DNA from: CAYSWK01 sp964434735
GTDB lineage: Archaea > Micrarchaeota > Micrarchaeia > Anstonellales > Bilamarchaeaceae
Length of the DNA: 58,369 bases
Direction: 5' to 3'
Assembly (NCBI GenBank): GCA_964434735.1
Contig: CAYSWK010000004.1
Coordinates: 1 to 58,369, forward strand
Position 1 is the stretch's first letter. Each line of letters begins with the position of its first letter. The position numbers and the translations under genes were made by a program. The notes beneath the pieces were generated by a model, which worked only from the letters and a program-made list of their open reading frames with translations, searched no databases and was not told where the DNA came from. Below are positions 1 to 8,359 of this stretch, one piece after another.

Positions 1-54
1 GAGGCAATGGACTACGCAACGGGCGTACTCAAGGCAAAGTTCGAGAATGCATAA
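1..54 (+). CDS. rpl5: Ribosomal protein uL5, C-terminal end (partial)
   Basis: Seventeen codons and a TAA stop are open from the window edge, ending EAMDYATGVLKAKFENA. The gene's position directly before uS14 in a standard archaeal spc operon, and the short acidic/aromatic C-terminal helix, fit uL5 (central protuberance, 5S rRNA contact). The remainder lies outside the window, so the assignment rests mostly on synteny. Confidence 0.7.
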   Translation, partial: EAMDYATGVLKAKFENA

Positions 55-67
55 ATGAGGGACGCTT

Positions 68-229
68 ATGAAATTACCACTTGAAGAAAAATTCAAAGGA
101 AAAGGAACGCGTATCTGCAGGAACTGCGGAAACTCACGCGGTTTGATTCGCGCATACGGATTGCAGATTTGCAGACGATGCTTTCGAGAGGTCGCAGAAG
201 ACCTGGGTTTCAGAAAATACGGAAATTAG
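68..229 (+). CDS. rps14: Ribosomal protein uS14, zinc-binding short form
   Basis: A 53-residue small-subunit head protein. The two CxxC pairs that bind zinc are visible (CRNC at 17-20, CRRC at 35-38), followed by the conserved C-terminal basic stretch ending RKYGN. The length matches the archaeal/C+ form. It starts 13 nt after the uL5 stop and is followed 12 nt later by uS8, so it is part of the same spc operon transcript. Confidence 0.95.
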   Translation: MKLPLEEKFKGKGTRICRNCGNSRGLIRAYGLQICRRCFREVAEDLGFRKYGN

Positions 230-241
230 AGGTGTATATAT

Positions 242-625
242 ATGACAGATCATCTTGCAAACGCGCTTAACACACTCAAGACTCACGAAATGGTGGGCCA
301 AAAGACGTGCACCGTTAAGGCAACCAAAATTATCTCAAGCGTACTTAAGCTTCTTAAGGAGCACAAGTACATTTCGGGATACGATACCGTCGATGACGGA
401 CGAGGAGGACAATTCAGTGTTTCTCTTGACGGCCGCATCAACAACTGCGGTGTCATTAAACCACGCTTCCCAGTAAAAAGGACAGATTGGGCAACTCATG
501 AGCAGCAATACATTCCCGGTGTGGGTGTAGGCCTTCTCATTGTTTCAACACCCAAGGGCATCATGACGAATGCGGATGCAGAGAAGCTCAAAGTAGGCGG
601 AAGGCTTCTTGCATATATCTATTAG
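242..625 (+). CDS. rps8: Ribosomal protein uS8
   Basis: A 127-residue protein of the small-subunit platform that binds the central domain of 16S rRNA. The N-terminal half carries the DxLANALN-type opening and the C-terminal half the conserved PGVGVGLLIVSTPKG segment followed by GGRLLAYIY. Length and order (uS14-uS8-uL6) are standard for archaea. Confidence 0.97.
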   Translation: MTDHLANALNTLKTHEMVGQKTCTVKATKIISSVLKLLKEHKYISGYDTVDDGRGGQFSVSLDGRINNCGVIKPRFPVKRTDWATHEQQYIPGVGVGLLIVSTPKGIMTNADAEKLKVGGRLLAYIY

Positions 626-634
626 GTGGAACAT

Positions 635-1117
635 ATGGAAGTACCAAAAGGAGTCACCGTAACCGTTCATGGAAACGTAATTACTATGAAAGGTCCAAAA
701 GGCGAATCCAAGCGCACCCTTTCACCCGAAGTGAAAGTTAAGGTAACGGGTTCGGAAGTTTCAGTTGAAGGATCATCCAAGATGATTATCAACACTACGC
801 TTGCTCACCTTAAGAATATGGCAAAAGGTACATCGGAAGGATTTTCGATGAAGCTTAAATTAATCCACGCACACTTTCCTATGTCCCTTATTGCAAAGGG
901 ATTGGATGTTGAAATCAAGAACTTTTTGGGTGAGAAAAAATCACGCCATGCAAAGCTTCTTGGAGCAACTAAGCTTGAAGTAAAGGGGCAGGATGTCACA
1001 CTTCACGGCCCAGACAGGGAGCATGTTTCACAAAGCTATGCAAACCTCAAGACGGCCATGAAAATCAAGGACAAGGACGGACGTGTATTCCAGGACGGAC
1101 TTTATCCTACGAATTGA
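635..1117 (+). CDS. rpl6: Ribosomal protein uL6
   Basis: A 160-residue protein with the two-fold uL6 layout: an N-terminal domain with VTVHGNVITMKGPKGES and a C-terminal domain with the GxTKLEVKGQDVTLHGPD pattern. It binds 23S rRNA near the sarcin-ricin loop. A GTG at 626 is in frame, but GGTGGA at 625-630 fits better as the ribosome binding site for the ATG at 635, the spacing used elsewhere in this operon. Confidence 0.95.
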   Translation: MEVPKGVTVTVHGNVITMKGPKGESKRTLSPEVKVKVTGSEVSVEGSSKMIINTTLAHLKNMAKGTSEGFSMKLKLIHAHFPMSLIAKGLDVEIKNFLGEKKSRHAKLLGATKLEVKGQDVTLHGPDREHVSQSYANLKTAMKIKDKDGRVFQDGLYPTN

Positions 1118-1128
1118 GCTGATCACAT

Positions 1129-1515
1129 ATGACTAAAAAGCAATCAAAACCACAAAAGAAAAAGAAGCCAACGTTCAATGTTCCAAACTTGGGCTTCTTC
1201 AAGAGTGTCAAGGCACGCTGGAGAAAACCACGCGGTGTTGACAACAAAAAGCGTATCAGGAAGAAGTTCTTTGGTGCACTTCCACGTGTAGGCTACAAGA
1301 ACACCAGCGCCATCAGGGGCAACCACCCGCGAGGCATGCAAGAGGTTCTTGTACACAATGAAGCGGAATTGAACCTTGCAAAGGAGCAAAAAGCGCTCGT
1401 GCGCTTTTCGGCAACCCTTGGAAAGAGGAAAGTAACCCAACTTTTCAAGATGGCAACCGAGGCCAAGCTTGAGGTATTGAATCCTCCAAAGCCTGAAAAG
1501 AAAGGTGAATCATAA
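1129..1515 (+). CDS. rpl32e: Ribosomal protein eL32
   Basis: A 128-residue basic protein specific to archaea and eukaryotes. The core WRKPRGVDNKKRIRKKF, then GALPRVGYKN and RGxHPRGMQEVLVHN, is diagnostic. It lies between uL6 and eL19 as in other archaeal spc operons. Its TAA stop shares the final A with the ATG of eL19, implying coupled translation. Confidence 0.97.
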   Translation: MTKKQSKPQKKKKPTFNVPNLGFFKSVKARWRKPRGVDNKKRIRKKFFGALPRVGYKNTSAIRGNHPRGMQEVLVHNEAELNLAKEQKALVRFSATLGKRKVTQLFKMATEAKLEVLNPPKPEKKGES

Positions 1516-2018
1516 TGACACTTGCAACAGTACGAAGACTTGCAGCACGTATTTTGGATGTCGGTGAAAACCGTGTCCGATTTAAGGACGATCAGCTCGG
1601 AAGGGCACAGGAAGCTCTTACCACTGAAGATGTTCGTGGCCTTGTAAAGGAAAAAGCAGTTTATGCAATTCCTGTACGTGGAAAGAGAAAGAAGGAAAAG
1701 CGCACACGAAGGACTGCAGGTGACCGCCAAGCAAAGGGATCACTTCATTCGAAGGAAGAATGGATGCAGCGTATTCGTGCACAGCGAAAGTTCTTGGTTC
1801 TTTTGCTTTCACAAGGTTGTGTTGATGCGTCATTGAAGCGCTCACTCTACATGAAAGTAAAAAGCGGCATTTTCAAGAACAAGCGTGCATTTACGTTATA
1901 TTTGAAGGATGCAGGGCAGCTTAAGAAGGAGCCTGTTCTTCCTAAGTGGGAAGCAAAGGCACCTAAAGCAGCACCAACTGCAAAGAAGCCAAAAGTAGCA
2001 AAAAAAGGTGAAAGCTAA
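1515..2018 (+). CDS. rpl19e: Ribosomal protein eL19
   Basis: A 167-residue protein with the conserved opening TVRRLAARILDVGENRVRF and the highly basic RGKRKKEKRTRRTAG linker, followed by the long C-terminal helical region. The final 20 residues are Lys/Ala/Pro-rich, an extension typical of archaeal eL19. It overlaps the genes on both sides by one base. Confidence 0.97.
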   Translation: MTLATVRRLAARILDVGENRVRFKDDQLGRAQEALTTEDVRGLVKEKAVYAIPVRGKRKKEKRTRRTAGDRQAKGSLHSKEEWMQRIRAQRKFLVLLLSQGCVDASLKRSLYMKVKSGIFKNKRAFTLYLKDAGQLKKEPVLPKWEAKAPKAAPTAKKPKVAKKGES

Positions 2019-2500
2019 TGTCAAGAGCAAAAAGTCCAACTCACAAAGTCCACTTCAGAAGGCGACGTGAGGGAAAAACAAATTATGAAAAGCGCCTTGG
2101 TCTTGTAAAGTCAAGGAAAACGCGCTTCGTTGTGAGAAGGAGCAACAAGTCATTCACGCTCCAATTTGTCAACTTTGCAGAAGCAGGCGACTTGACCCTT
2201 TTAACGGTCACTTCAAATTCGCTTAAAAAAGTATGCGGATGGAATCCTCGTGCAAACAGCTCGACAGCATACCTTTCAGGTTTCTACGCAGCACACTTGG
2301 CAAAGAAGAAGAAAATTTCCGATGTCATATTTGATATGGGACGCCAGCATGCAACAAAAGGAAGTGTCTTTTTTGCAGTGCTTAAGGGCGCAAAGGATGG
2401 CGGACTTGAACTTCCTGTACCTGAAGACTACGTAAGGATACAGGTGTCAGACGATGACAAGAAGGCCTTTGAAGAGGCTAAGAAAAAACTATCTGGGTGA
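2018..2500 (+). CDS. rpl18: Ribosomal protein uL18
   Basis: A 160-residue 5S-rRNA-binding protein of the central protuberance. It shows the archaeal N-terminus with FRRRREGKTNYEKRLGLVKS and the RFVVRRSNKSFTLQFV strand. The TGA stop overlaps the GTG start of uS5 by four bases (GTGA), a translational coupling arrangement. Confidence 0.96.
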   Translation: MSRAKSPTHKVHFRRRREGKTNYEKRLGLVKSRKTRFVVRRSNKSFTLQFVNFAEAGDLTLLTVTSNSLKKVCGWNPRANSSTAYLSGFYAAHLAKKKKISDVIFDMGRQHATKGSVFFAVLKGAKDGGLELPVPEDYVRIQVSDDDKKAFEEAKKKLSG

Positions 2501-3132
2501 TTACTATCGCTGAAAAACTTCGAACCGTAACGCGTGAAATGTTTACGCCAAAAACAGAAATTGGCAGAATGGTCAAAAATGGCGAGATCTCAAGCATCGA
2601 GCAGATTTTTGGCATGGGCAAGCTCATCCTTGAGCATGAAATTGTCGATATTCTTCTTCCCAATCTTGAATCGGAAACACTGAAGGTCGGAATGACCCAG
2701 CGTGTTACTGACTCGGGTAAGAGAAACCAGTTCCGTGTCGTTGTTGTTGTGGGTGACCGCAACGGCCACGTAGGAATCGGTGTAGGAAAAAGCGACGAAA
2801 TGCGCCCTGCGATGGAATATGCAGTACGCAAGGCAAAGAAAAATATTATTCCTGTTAAGAAAGGATGCGGCTCTTGGGAATGCAAGTGCGCATTGACCCA
2901 TTCGCTTCCTCAACGAATTGAAGGAAAGCAAGGGTCAAGTATCGTTGTTCTTAAACCCGCTCCCCGTGGGCTGGGTTTGGCTGCAAACGATGTCGTCAAG
3001 AAAGTACTTGGCATGGCAGGCGTTAAGGACGTGTGGAGTTCATCACAAGGGGGCAGCAATACCTATAATATTGCAATTGCAACCATTAATGCACTCATGA
3101 ACCTTAACTCACTCAAGCCACGTGCTGAATAA
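2497..3132 (+). CDS. rps5: Ribosomal protein uS5
   Basis: A 211-residue protein with the S5 double-stranded-RNA-binding domain (RKRNQFRVVVVVGDRNGHVG region) followed by the C-terminal S5 domain with PRGLGLAANDVVKKVLGMAG. It helps decoding accuracy and helicase activity at the mRNA entry. The start is the GTG overlapping the uL18 stop; no ATG is near enough to preserve the N-terminus. Confidence 0.95.
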   Translation: MITIAEKLRTVTREMFTPKTEIGRMVKNGEISSIEQIFGMGKLILEHEIVDILLPNLESETLKVGMTQRVTDSGKRNQFRVVVVVGDRNGHVGIGVGKSDEMRPAMEYAVRKAKKNIIPVKKGCGSWECKCALTHSLPQRIEGKQGSSIVVLKPAPRGLGLAANDVVKKVLGMAGVKDVWSSSQGGSNTYNIAIATINALMNLNSLKPRAE

Positions 3133-3143
3133 AGGTAATTACT

Positions 3144-3587
3144 ATGGAAAAAACAGGTAAAATTGCAATCGTTCGTATCCGAGGCGTCAGGAACATAAAG
3201 CCCGAAATCAAGCGAACGCTTGAGCTTTTGAGGCTTTCACGTCCGCACCACTGCGTAGTTGTTGACTTGACTCCCCAAACAATGGGCATGATCAGGCTTA
3301 TCGGCGACTATGTCGCATTTGGCGCAGTTACGCAAGATACGATTGAAAAGCTCATCGTTAAGCGCGGTGAGAAAGGGGCAAAGAACGCACCCGAAGTCAT
3401 GAAGGCTCCCGAAATCAAGGCCGCTGCTGAAAAAATAGCAAAAGGCGCAAAGGTTAAGGAGTTCGTTGACCCGGTTTTCCGTCTTCACCCTCCACGCAAG
3501 GGATACCGCGACATCAAAATGCAGTATCCTCAAGGCGATCTTGGCAAGCGTCCAGATATGGATGATTTGCTCAAGCGCATGATGTAA
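3144..3587 (+). CDS. rpl30: Ribosomal protein uL30
   Basis: A 147-residue protein, the long archaeal form of uL30. The opening KIAIVRIRGVRNIKPEIKRT is followed by LELLRLSRPHHCVVVD; the C-terminal domain ends with FRLHPPRKGYRDIKMQYPQG, diagnostic for archaeal uL30. A purine-rich AAAGGTAATT precedes the ATG. It lies between uS5 and uL15. Confidence 0.96.
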   Translation: MEKTGKIAIVRIRGVRNIKPEIKRTLELLRLSRPHHCVVVDLTPQTMGMIRLIGDYVAFGAVTQDTIEKLIVKRGEKGAKNAPEVMKAPEIKAAAEKIAKGAKVKEFVDPVFRLHPPRKGYRDIKMQYPQGDLGKRPDMDDLLKRMM

Positions 3588-3599
3588 AGGTGAACACTC

Positions 3600-4019
3600 A
3601 TGGTTAGAAGAAAAGCAACTCAAAAAAGTAAGTATCTTGGCCACCGATCGTTTGGCCGCGGTAACGTAAAGAACCGAAGAGGTTCAGGTAACCGTGGTGG
3701 ACGAGGTAATGCAGGTCTTCACAAGCACAGGTACTCCTGGGTTACGGCAAACGAGCCGGATTACTTTGGTAAGCACGGATTCGTAAATCCTACGACCAAG
3801 GAAGTCAAGACCATTAACCTTTTCGCAATCGAGCAGCTTGCACTCAAGAACAAGCTTGAGAAAAAAGACGGCAAGCTCTATTTCGAGTTTGAAGGCAAGA
3901 TCCTTGGCACGGGCAAACTTACTCACCCTGTAACCATCAAGGCACAGGCATGGAGTGAAGGTGCAGAAGGAAAAGTCAAATCCGCAAAAGGAACGCTTGT
4001 TTCTTTTGAATCCGCATAA
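3600..4019 (+). CDS. rpl15: Ribosomal protein uL15
   Basis: A 139-residue protein with the Gly/Arg-rich N-terminal tail (NRRGSGNRGGRGNAG) and C-terminal GTGKLTHPVTIKAQAWSEGA segment typical of archaeal uL15. GGTGA lies at 3590-3594. This is the last ribosomal gene before the repeat-protein gene; a run of T-rich tracts begins at the stop codon, and secY, normally the next gene, is displaced by about 2.1 kb. Confidence 0.95.
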   Translation: MVRRKATQKSKYLGHRSFGRGNVKNRRGSGNRGGRGNAGLHKHRYSWVTANEPDYFGKHGFVNPTTKEVKTINLFAIEQLALKNKLEKKDGKLYFEFEGKILGTGKLTHPVTIKAQAWSEGAEGKVKSAKGTLVSFESA

Positions 4020-4051
4020 TTTTATTTTTCTTTATTTTTCGTTTTATATTT
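4019..4051 (+). terminator. T-rich terminator after the spc ribosomal genes
   Basis: Three consecutive T-runs interrupted by single A or C bases follow the uL15 stop. Archaeal RNA polymerase terminates on such U-rich tracts without a stem. It would separate the ribosomal transcript from the repeat-protein gene, which has its own TATA box. Confidence 0.6.
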
Positions 4052-4064
4052 ACAAAAACATCCA

Positions 4065-4072
4065 TTTTTAAA
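4065..4072 (+). promoter_or_regulatory. TATA box of the small repeat-protein gene
   Basis: TTTTTAAA lies 37 nt before the ATG at 4102. The surrounding 90 bases are nearly the same as those in front of the large paralogue at 10694, including the TATA box and the CTCAGTTTAGA leader, so the promoter was copied together with the gene. Confidence 0.7.
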
Positions 4073-4101
4073 CACCTTTAGACTCAGTTTAGATGATACT
4101 A

Positions 4102-6002
4102 ATGGCTAAAGATTACTCTGAAATTGATGCAAAAATCCTTGCTGCAATTCAAAGTTTTGATGGAATTCCTTCCATGCAGGCACTTGCAAAAGTTTGTACT
4201 CATGATAATCATACTATTCAAGATCGAATTAATAAAAATCCATCCTTAAAAGATGCACAAGCAACTGTTGCAGTGGCCTACCTGGAAAAACTCTTTAAAA
4301 CTAGAACTGAATTTATAGGAGCAGTTGCTAAACAAAATGGTCTTTCAAATGAATGTAAAAGAATCGAGGTAGCAAAAGATAAACTAGACGCGTTGATCGT
4401 TCAAGACATACGGGAAGCAATCGAATCNNNNNNNNNNNNNNNNNNNNNNNNNNNNNNNNNNNNNNNNNNNNNNNNNNNNNNNNNNNNNNNNNNNNNNNNN
4501 NNNNNNNNNNNNNNNNNNNNNNNNNNNCAAAAGATAAACTAGACGCGTTGATCGTTCAAGACATACGGGAAGCAATCGAATCCTTTGAAGGTATTCCTTC
4601 AGCACATGCACTTTCAAAAGTTCGTACTTATAGTGGTAACTTTATTAAACGACGAATCGATGAAAACAAAGTACTATCTATTGCACAAGAAACTGTCGCA
4701 GTAAAATATTTAGAAAAATTCTTTCAAGATAGGGCTAAATTTAGGGAAGCAGTTGCTACAAGTGGTGGTCTTTCAAGTGAATGTACTAAAATTAAGGTGG
4801 CACAGGATACGTTGTATGCGTTAGTTGATCAAGACATACGGGAAGCAATCGAATCTTTTGAAGGTATTCCTTCAGCACATGCACTTTCAAAAGTTTGTGT
4901 TTATGGTAAACGTTTTATCCAAATTCGAATAAATGAAAATTCAGCCCTCTTCCAAGCCTACTACGAAAAACAAGGTTTAACTCTTGATCAAGCTATAGAA
5001 TTAGCGTTGCAAAGATCCATACAAAAAGAAGAAGTCCAACAAGCAGTCCAGGAAATATTGGAAAAGAGATTAACCTCTTTGTATGCATTCAGGGAAATGC
5101 TTGGAGTTGTAAGAGTATTTTCTGAGTTATTTCAAGCGGCAAGGCACATCCTAGAAGTTTCCTTGTATCCTGCCCCAGTAGGAAAAGCACTGGAAATGGA
5201 TGGGCGGCCAAAAGTAACCTGTTATGAAGACCTAAGAATTGCAAAATTAATCAAGGAAGGCGCTGTCCAAGAAGTTTATAATCTAGTAGTCATTCAAGGA
5301 ATCCACAGGTTAGAACAAGAAGAACTTAACCAATTGCTTACAAACATTAGAATGGCCTTGCCAGCAGGAACGAATGTCATTGTAACATATTCAACTAATT
5401 ATGCAGTAAGTGAAGAGTTTGAAGCTGCTTTAGTGCAACGTGGATTTACTTTTCAACAAGACGGTTCAGGTCAATTAATTATAGAACCTCCAATCGGGGA
5501 AGAACTCCTCAATTTGGGAGTATCACCTGCTGATCTTTCAAGAATCAGGGCAAAATTAGTAGGATCTTCAAACGTTCTTCAATTTCAAACTTCAGAAGTA
5601 GCTGATGCGGTTGCCCAAGTCCCTTCCTTAGTAAAACTCTCAACTGAAGGCAACGGAAAACCGATCATCACAAACGGAACCACGTTAGATGTCCAAGATG
5701 CAGTTACAAACAGAATCACTTCAAAGCTAGTTGTTTCTCCCTCATCTCTTGCAGATTTCCCTAACCAGCCCATGATGATTACAGTTATGGATGGAGATAT
5801 AACGTTTGCAGAATTAGGGTTTGACATGCATCCTGCACAGAAGAATAGTATAGAAGTTGTCATGTACCCAAGACGTCCAGTAGAAGGGATAGACTTGCGA
5901 AAAGTTGCAAGAGACGCGTTTGGTCGTAGAGCTCAACGAGATCGTTTGGGAATTAAACCAGGACAAATCAATAGAGTTTCTCTTGCACAATTAAAGGGAT
6001 AA
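4102..6002 (+). CDS. Tandem HTH-like repeat protein, small paralogue (interrupted by assembly gap)
   Basis: Unrecognised family. It begins MAKDYSEIDAK, as does the large protein at 10694. Units of 91 residues start near residue 9 and residue 100, then after the gap at 4554 and 4827. Each unit has helix 1, then GIPSAHALSKV, a turn and an FIKRRIDEN-type helix, resembling a tri-helical helix-turn-helix. The last unit runs into a roughly 350-residue C-terminal region shared with the paralogue, including a stretch (VVIQGIHRLEQEELNQLL, then LPAGTNVIVTYS) reminiscent of the second half of a SAM-methyltransferase fold. No signal peptide or membrane segment, so probably cytoplasmic. The in-frame ATG at 4093 is rejected because the paralogue has ACG there. 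The two sides differ in frame only because the gap has a nominal length of 100. Function unknown; nucleic-acid binding is an inference. Confidence 0.75.
4373..4582 (+). repeat. Identical 55-bp repeat flanking the gap
   Basis: The same 55 bases occur at 4373-4427 and 4528-4582, beginning CAAAAGATAAACTAG. They encode the junction of two 91-residue units (KDKLDALIVQDIREAIES). Flanking identity indicates recent duplication of the unit. Confidence 0.9.
4428..4527. other. Assembly gap (100 N) inside a repeat array
   Basis: Exactly 100 unknown bases, a placeholder length. The 55 bases before the gap (4373-4427) are identical to the 55 after it (4528-4582), so the assembler stopped at two copies of one repeat unit. 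With a 273-base unit pitch, 218 bases are predicted to be missing for one hidden unit; that size restores the reading frame across the gap. Confidence 0.85.
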
Positions 6003-6120
6003 TTATCCATCTTAAAGACTTATTGTACAAACATTGATCCGACGCCATAACCACGTCCTTTTTAAATCCTCAAGGGAAATAATACATGAGTTACTTTGAT
6101 GCTCTTTTACGTGATGACCT

Positions 6121-7773
6121 ATGGACATAATCATTAATGCGCTTCATTCTATTGCAAAAGTTTTGCCAAAAGTCAAGCCCCCGGCTACGCCGCCCTCAAG
6201 CAAGGATAGGCTCATGTGGACCGGCGCAGCGCTTGTGCTCTTTTTCATGATGTACCACGTCTCATTGCTTGGTATTAATGCGTCTGTTTATGAAAACCTT
6301 GATTTCCTCCAAACGATTACGGCATCAAGTATCGGTTCGTTATTGACCGCAGGTATCGGCCCTATCGTTCTTTCAAGCATTTTCCTCCAATTGTTCGTCG
6401 GTGCTGGGCTTATCAAACTTAATTTAAAAGTAAAGGAAGAGCGTGAAAAATTCCACGAGGTTCAAAAAATTCTTGCAATCCTTTTGGCACTTGTTGAAGC
6501 AGTCATTTATACGTTGTTTACTCTTCAGGGTGCATTGGTCCCCTTATTCCCCGGTGACGGTTTCATTTGCGAATTGCAATCTCCCAACGTCGGCGCAAAC
6601 GGAATTATTGACTCGTTAAACCCGATTCTTAAAACAAATATAGTCGTTCCAACTCTTCAAGCATGTACTACTTCCCTTTTGGCGACTGCCACTTCAGCAG
6701 GAGTCGTAGGGTTTAGTGGAATAACACTTTTCCTCGTCATCCTTCAGATTGCGTTGGGTTCGGTTATTTTGCTTTATCTTGATGAAGTCATCAGCAAATA
6801 CGGCCTTGGTTCAGGCATCAGCCTTTTCATTGCAGGCGGTGTTGCGCTTGCAATTGTAGGTGGTACCTTTGGCCTTATAGGAGGTGCAAACGGAGTTATT
6901 CCAACGCTTGTTCCTTCAGACGGTTCATCGCCTGGTGCTGATGCAATCCCTACGGCGCTTTTGATTCTTTTGCCTTTGCTCTTTACCGGATTGGTATTCC
7001 TTGTTTCAGTATTTGCGGAAGGGATCAAGGTTGAGATTCCTATCGCGTATGAGCAAGTGCGAGGAATCGGAAATAAGCTTCCCCTTAAATTTTTCTATGT
7101 GAGCAACATTCCCGTTATCTTTGCAAGTGCGCTTCTTTTGAACATGCAGCTTTTCGGTGCAAACATTTTACCAAAACACGTGGTTGAAGGATCATCGGTT
7201 GTTGATACGGTTGCTGCACAAGGAGATTTCATTTCAAAGTATATCGGGTTTGTCATTCCAGGTTCACAGCCAGGCCAGTATATTCTTGCTGACGGTCTTT
7301 TATATTTCCTTACTCCTCCACGATTTGGTGGCGCAAATTTCATGCAGCATATGACTTCTTTGGTGACAACGTCTACTCCGCTCAATGGAATCCCCGAGTG
7401 GGTACATGCACTTACGTATATTCTGTTCCTTTCGTTAGTTTCAATTCTTTTCGGTCTTTTCTGGGTTGAAACCTCAAACATGGATGCAAAATCAGTGGCG
7501 GGCCAGTTAAGTGATTCAGGGATCCAGATTCCTGGGTTTAGAAGGGACCCCCGTTTGCTTGAAAAGCGGCTTAATGAATATATTTTCCCACTTACTGTCT
7601 TGGGTTCATTTTCAGTTGGTTTATTGGCAGGTGTTGCTGACCTTACAGGTGCATTGGGAACGGGAACAGGTATTTTACTTACAGTAGGTATTCTTTACCG
7701 GATGTATGAGCAGATGGAACAATTGAACATGTTCGAGTTGTACCCTGCACTCAAAAGCATAGTTGGAGAATAG
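6121..7773 (+). CDS. secY: Preprotein translocase subunit SecY (Sec61 alpha)
   Basis: A 550-residue polytopic membrane protein forming the protein-conducting channel. The archaeal N-terminus is followed by about ten hydrophobic segments; the plug/TM2 region (ASSIGSLLTAGIGPIVLSSIFLQLF), the GLGSGISLFIAGG segment and the cytosolic loop RRDPRLLEKRLNEYIFPLTVLG are diagnostic. Length is slightly above usual because of a long extracytoplasmic insert around residues 145-195. It is separated from uL15 by the repeat gene and has a possible TATA box (TTTTTAAA, about 6059-6066) of its own. The adenylate kinase gene follows. Confidence 0.96.
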   Translation: MDIIINALHSIAKVLPKVKPPATPPSSKDRLMWTGAALVLFFMMYHVSLLGINASVYENLDFLQTITASSIGSLLTAGIGPIVLSSIFLQLFVGAGLIKLNLKVKEEREKFHEVQKILAILLALVEAVIYTLFTLQGALVPLFPGDGFICELQSPNVGANGIIDSLNPILKTNIVVPTLQACTTSLLATATSAGVVGFSGITLFLVILQIALGSVILLYLDEVISKYGLGSGISLFIAGGVALAIVGGTFGLIGGANGVIPTLVPSDGSSPGADAIPTALLILLPLLFTGLVFLVSVFAEGIKVEIPIAYEQVRGIGNKLPLKFFYVSNIPVIFASALLLNMQLFGANILPKHVVEGSSVVDTVAAQGDFISKYIGFVIPGSQPGQYILADGLLYFLTPPRFGGANFMQHMTSLVTTSTPLNGIPEWVHALTYILFLSLVSILFGLFWVETSNMDAKSVAGQLSDSGIQIPGFRRDPRLLEKRLNEYIFPLTVLGSFSVGLLAGVADLTGALGTGTGILLTVGILYRMYEQMEQLNMFELYPALKSIVGE

Positions 7774-7783
7774 GTGCGATACG

Positions 7784-8320
7784 ATGATCATCATAATGGG
7801 GCTTCCAGGCGCTGGAAAGAGCACGGTTCTTGAACGCATTAAGTCAGAACATAAGGAGTACGTAGTAAAAAACTACGGAGATTTGATGTTCGAAATTGAA
7901 AAAGAGGAGTACGGTATTAAGCACCGGGACGAAATGCGCACCATTCCGATTGAAAAGCAAAAGGAAGTACAGCGCATGGTTGTCGAATATCTTTCAACTA
8001 TTAAGGGAAAATTTATACTTGATACTCATTGCTCAGTAAGCACACCCAAAGGATTCTTGCCTGGGCTTTCGCAGGATCTCTTGAAAGGAGTAAAAATCAC
8101 AAGTCTTGTTTTGATTACTGCAGATCCCAAGGAAATTGAGGCACGCAGGGCAAACGACCCTACACGAAAACGGGACAATGATGATATTGCACTTCATGAC
8201 CATATGAACCGCGCGTACTTGGCAAGCTATTCGACCCAAACGGGCGCACCTGCAGTTGTCATCTATAATCGCCAAGGGAAACTGGAAGACGCAGTTGCAA
8301 AACTTAAGAGCATTTTATAA
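7784..8320 (+). CDS. adkA: Archaeal adenylate kinase
   Basis: A 178-residue P-loop kinase (ATP + AMP to 2 ADP) of the archaeal AdkA type. The P-loop GLPGAGKST is at residues 6-14; the archaeal-specific HRDEMRTI and DTHCSVSTPKGFLPGL motifs follow, and the lid region carries RRANDPTRKRDND. The ATG at 7784 is chosen because AGGTGCGAT sits just before it and starting at the P-loop strand matches the family; the upstream in-frame TTG at 7763 lies inside secY. secY-adk is a standard archaeal gene pair. Confidence 0.93.
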   Translation: MIIIMGLPGAGKSTVLERIKSEHKEYVVKNYGDLMFEIEKEEYGIKHRDEMRTIPIEKQKEVQRMVVEYLSTIKGKFILDTHCSVSTPKGFLPGLSQDLLKGVKITSLVLITADPKEIEARRANDPTRKRDNDDIALHDHMNRAYLASYSTQTGAPAVVIYNRQGKLEDAVAKLKSIL

Positions 8321-8359
8321 TTTACTCTTCTTTTTAAATTTTACCTCAGTAATCCGGCT

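Noticed and set aside
4093..4101. ATG at 4093 as start of the small repeat protein
   Set aside because: The duplicated sequence in front of the large paralogue has ACG at the same position, so the common start is the ATG nine bases later.
4428..4527. A frameshift or pseudogene at the N gap
   Set aside because: The gap length is a placeholder; the size predicted from the repeat pitch (218 bases) restores the frame.
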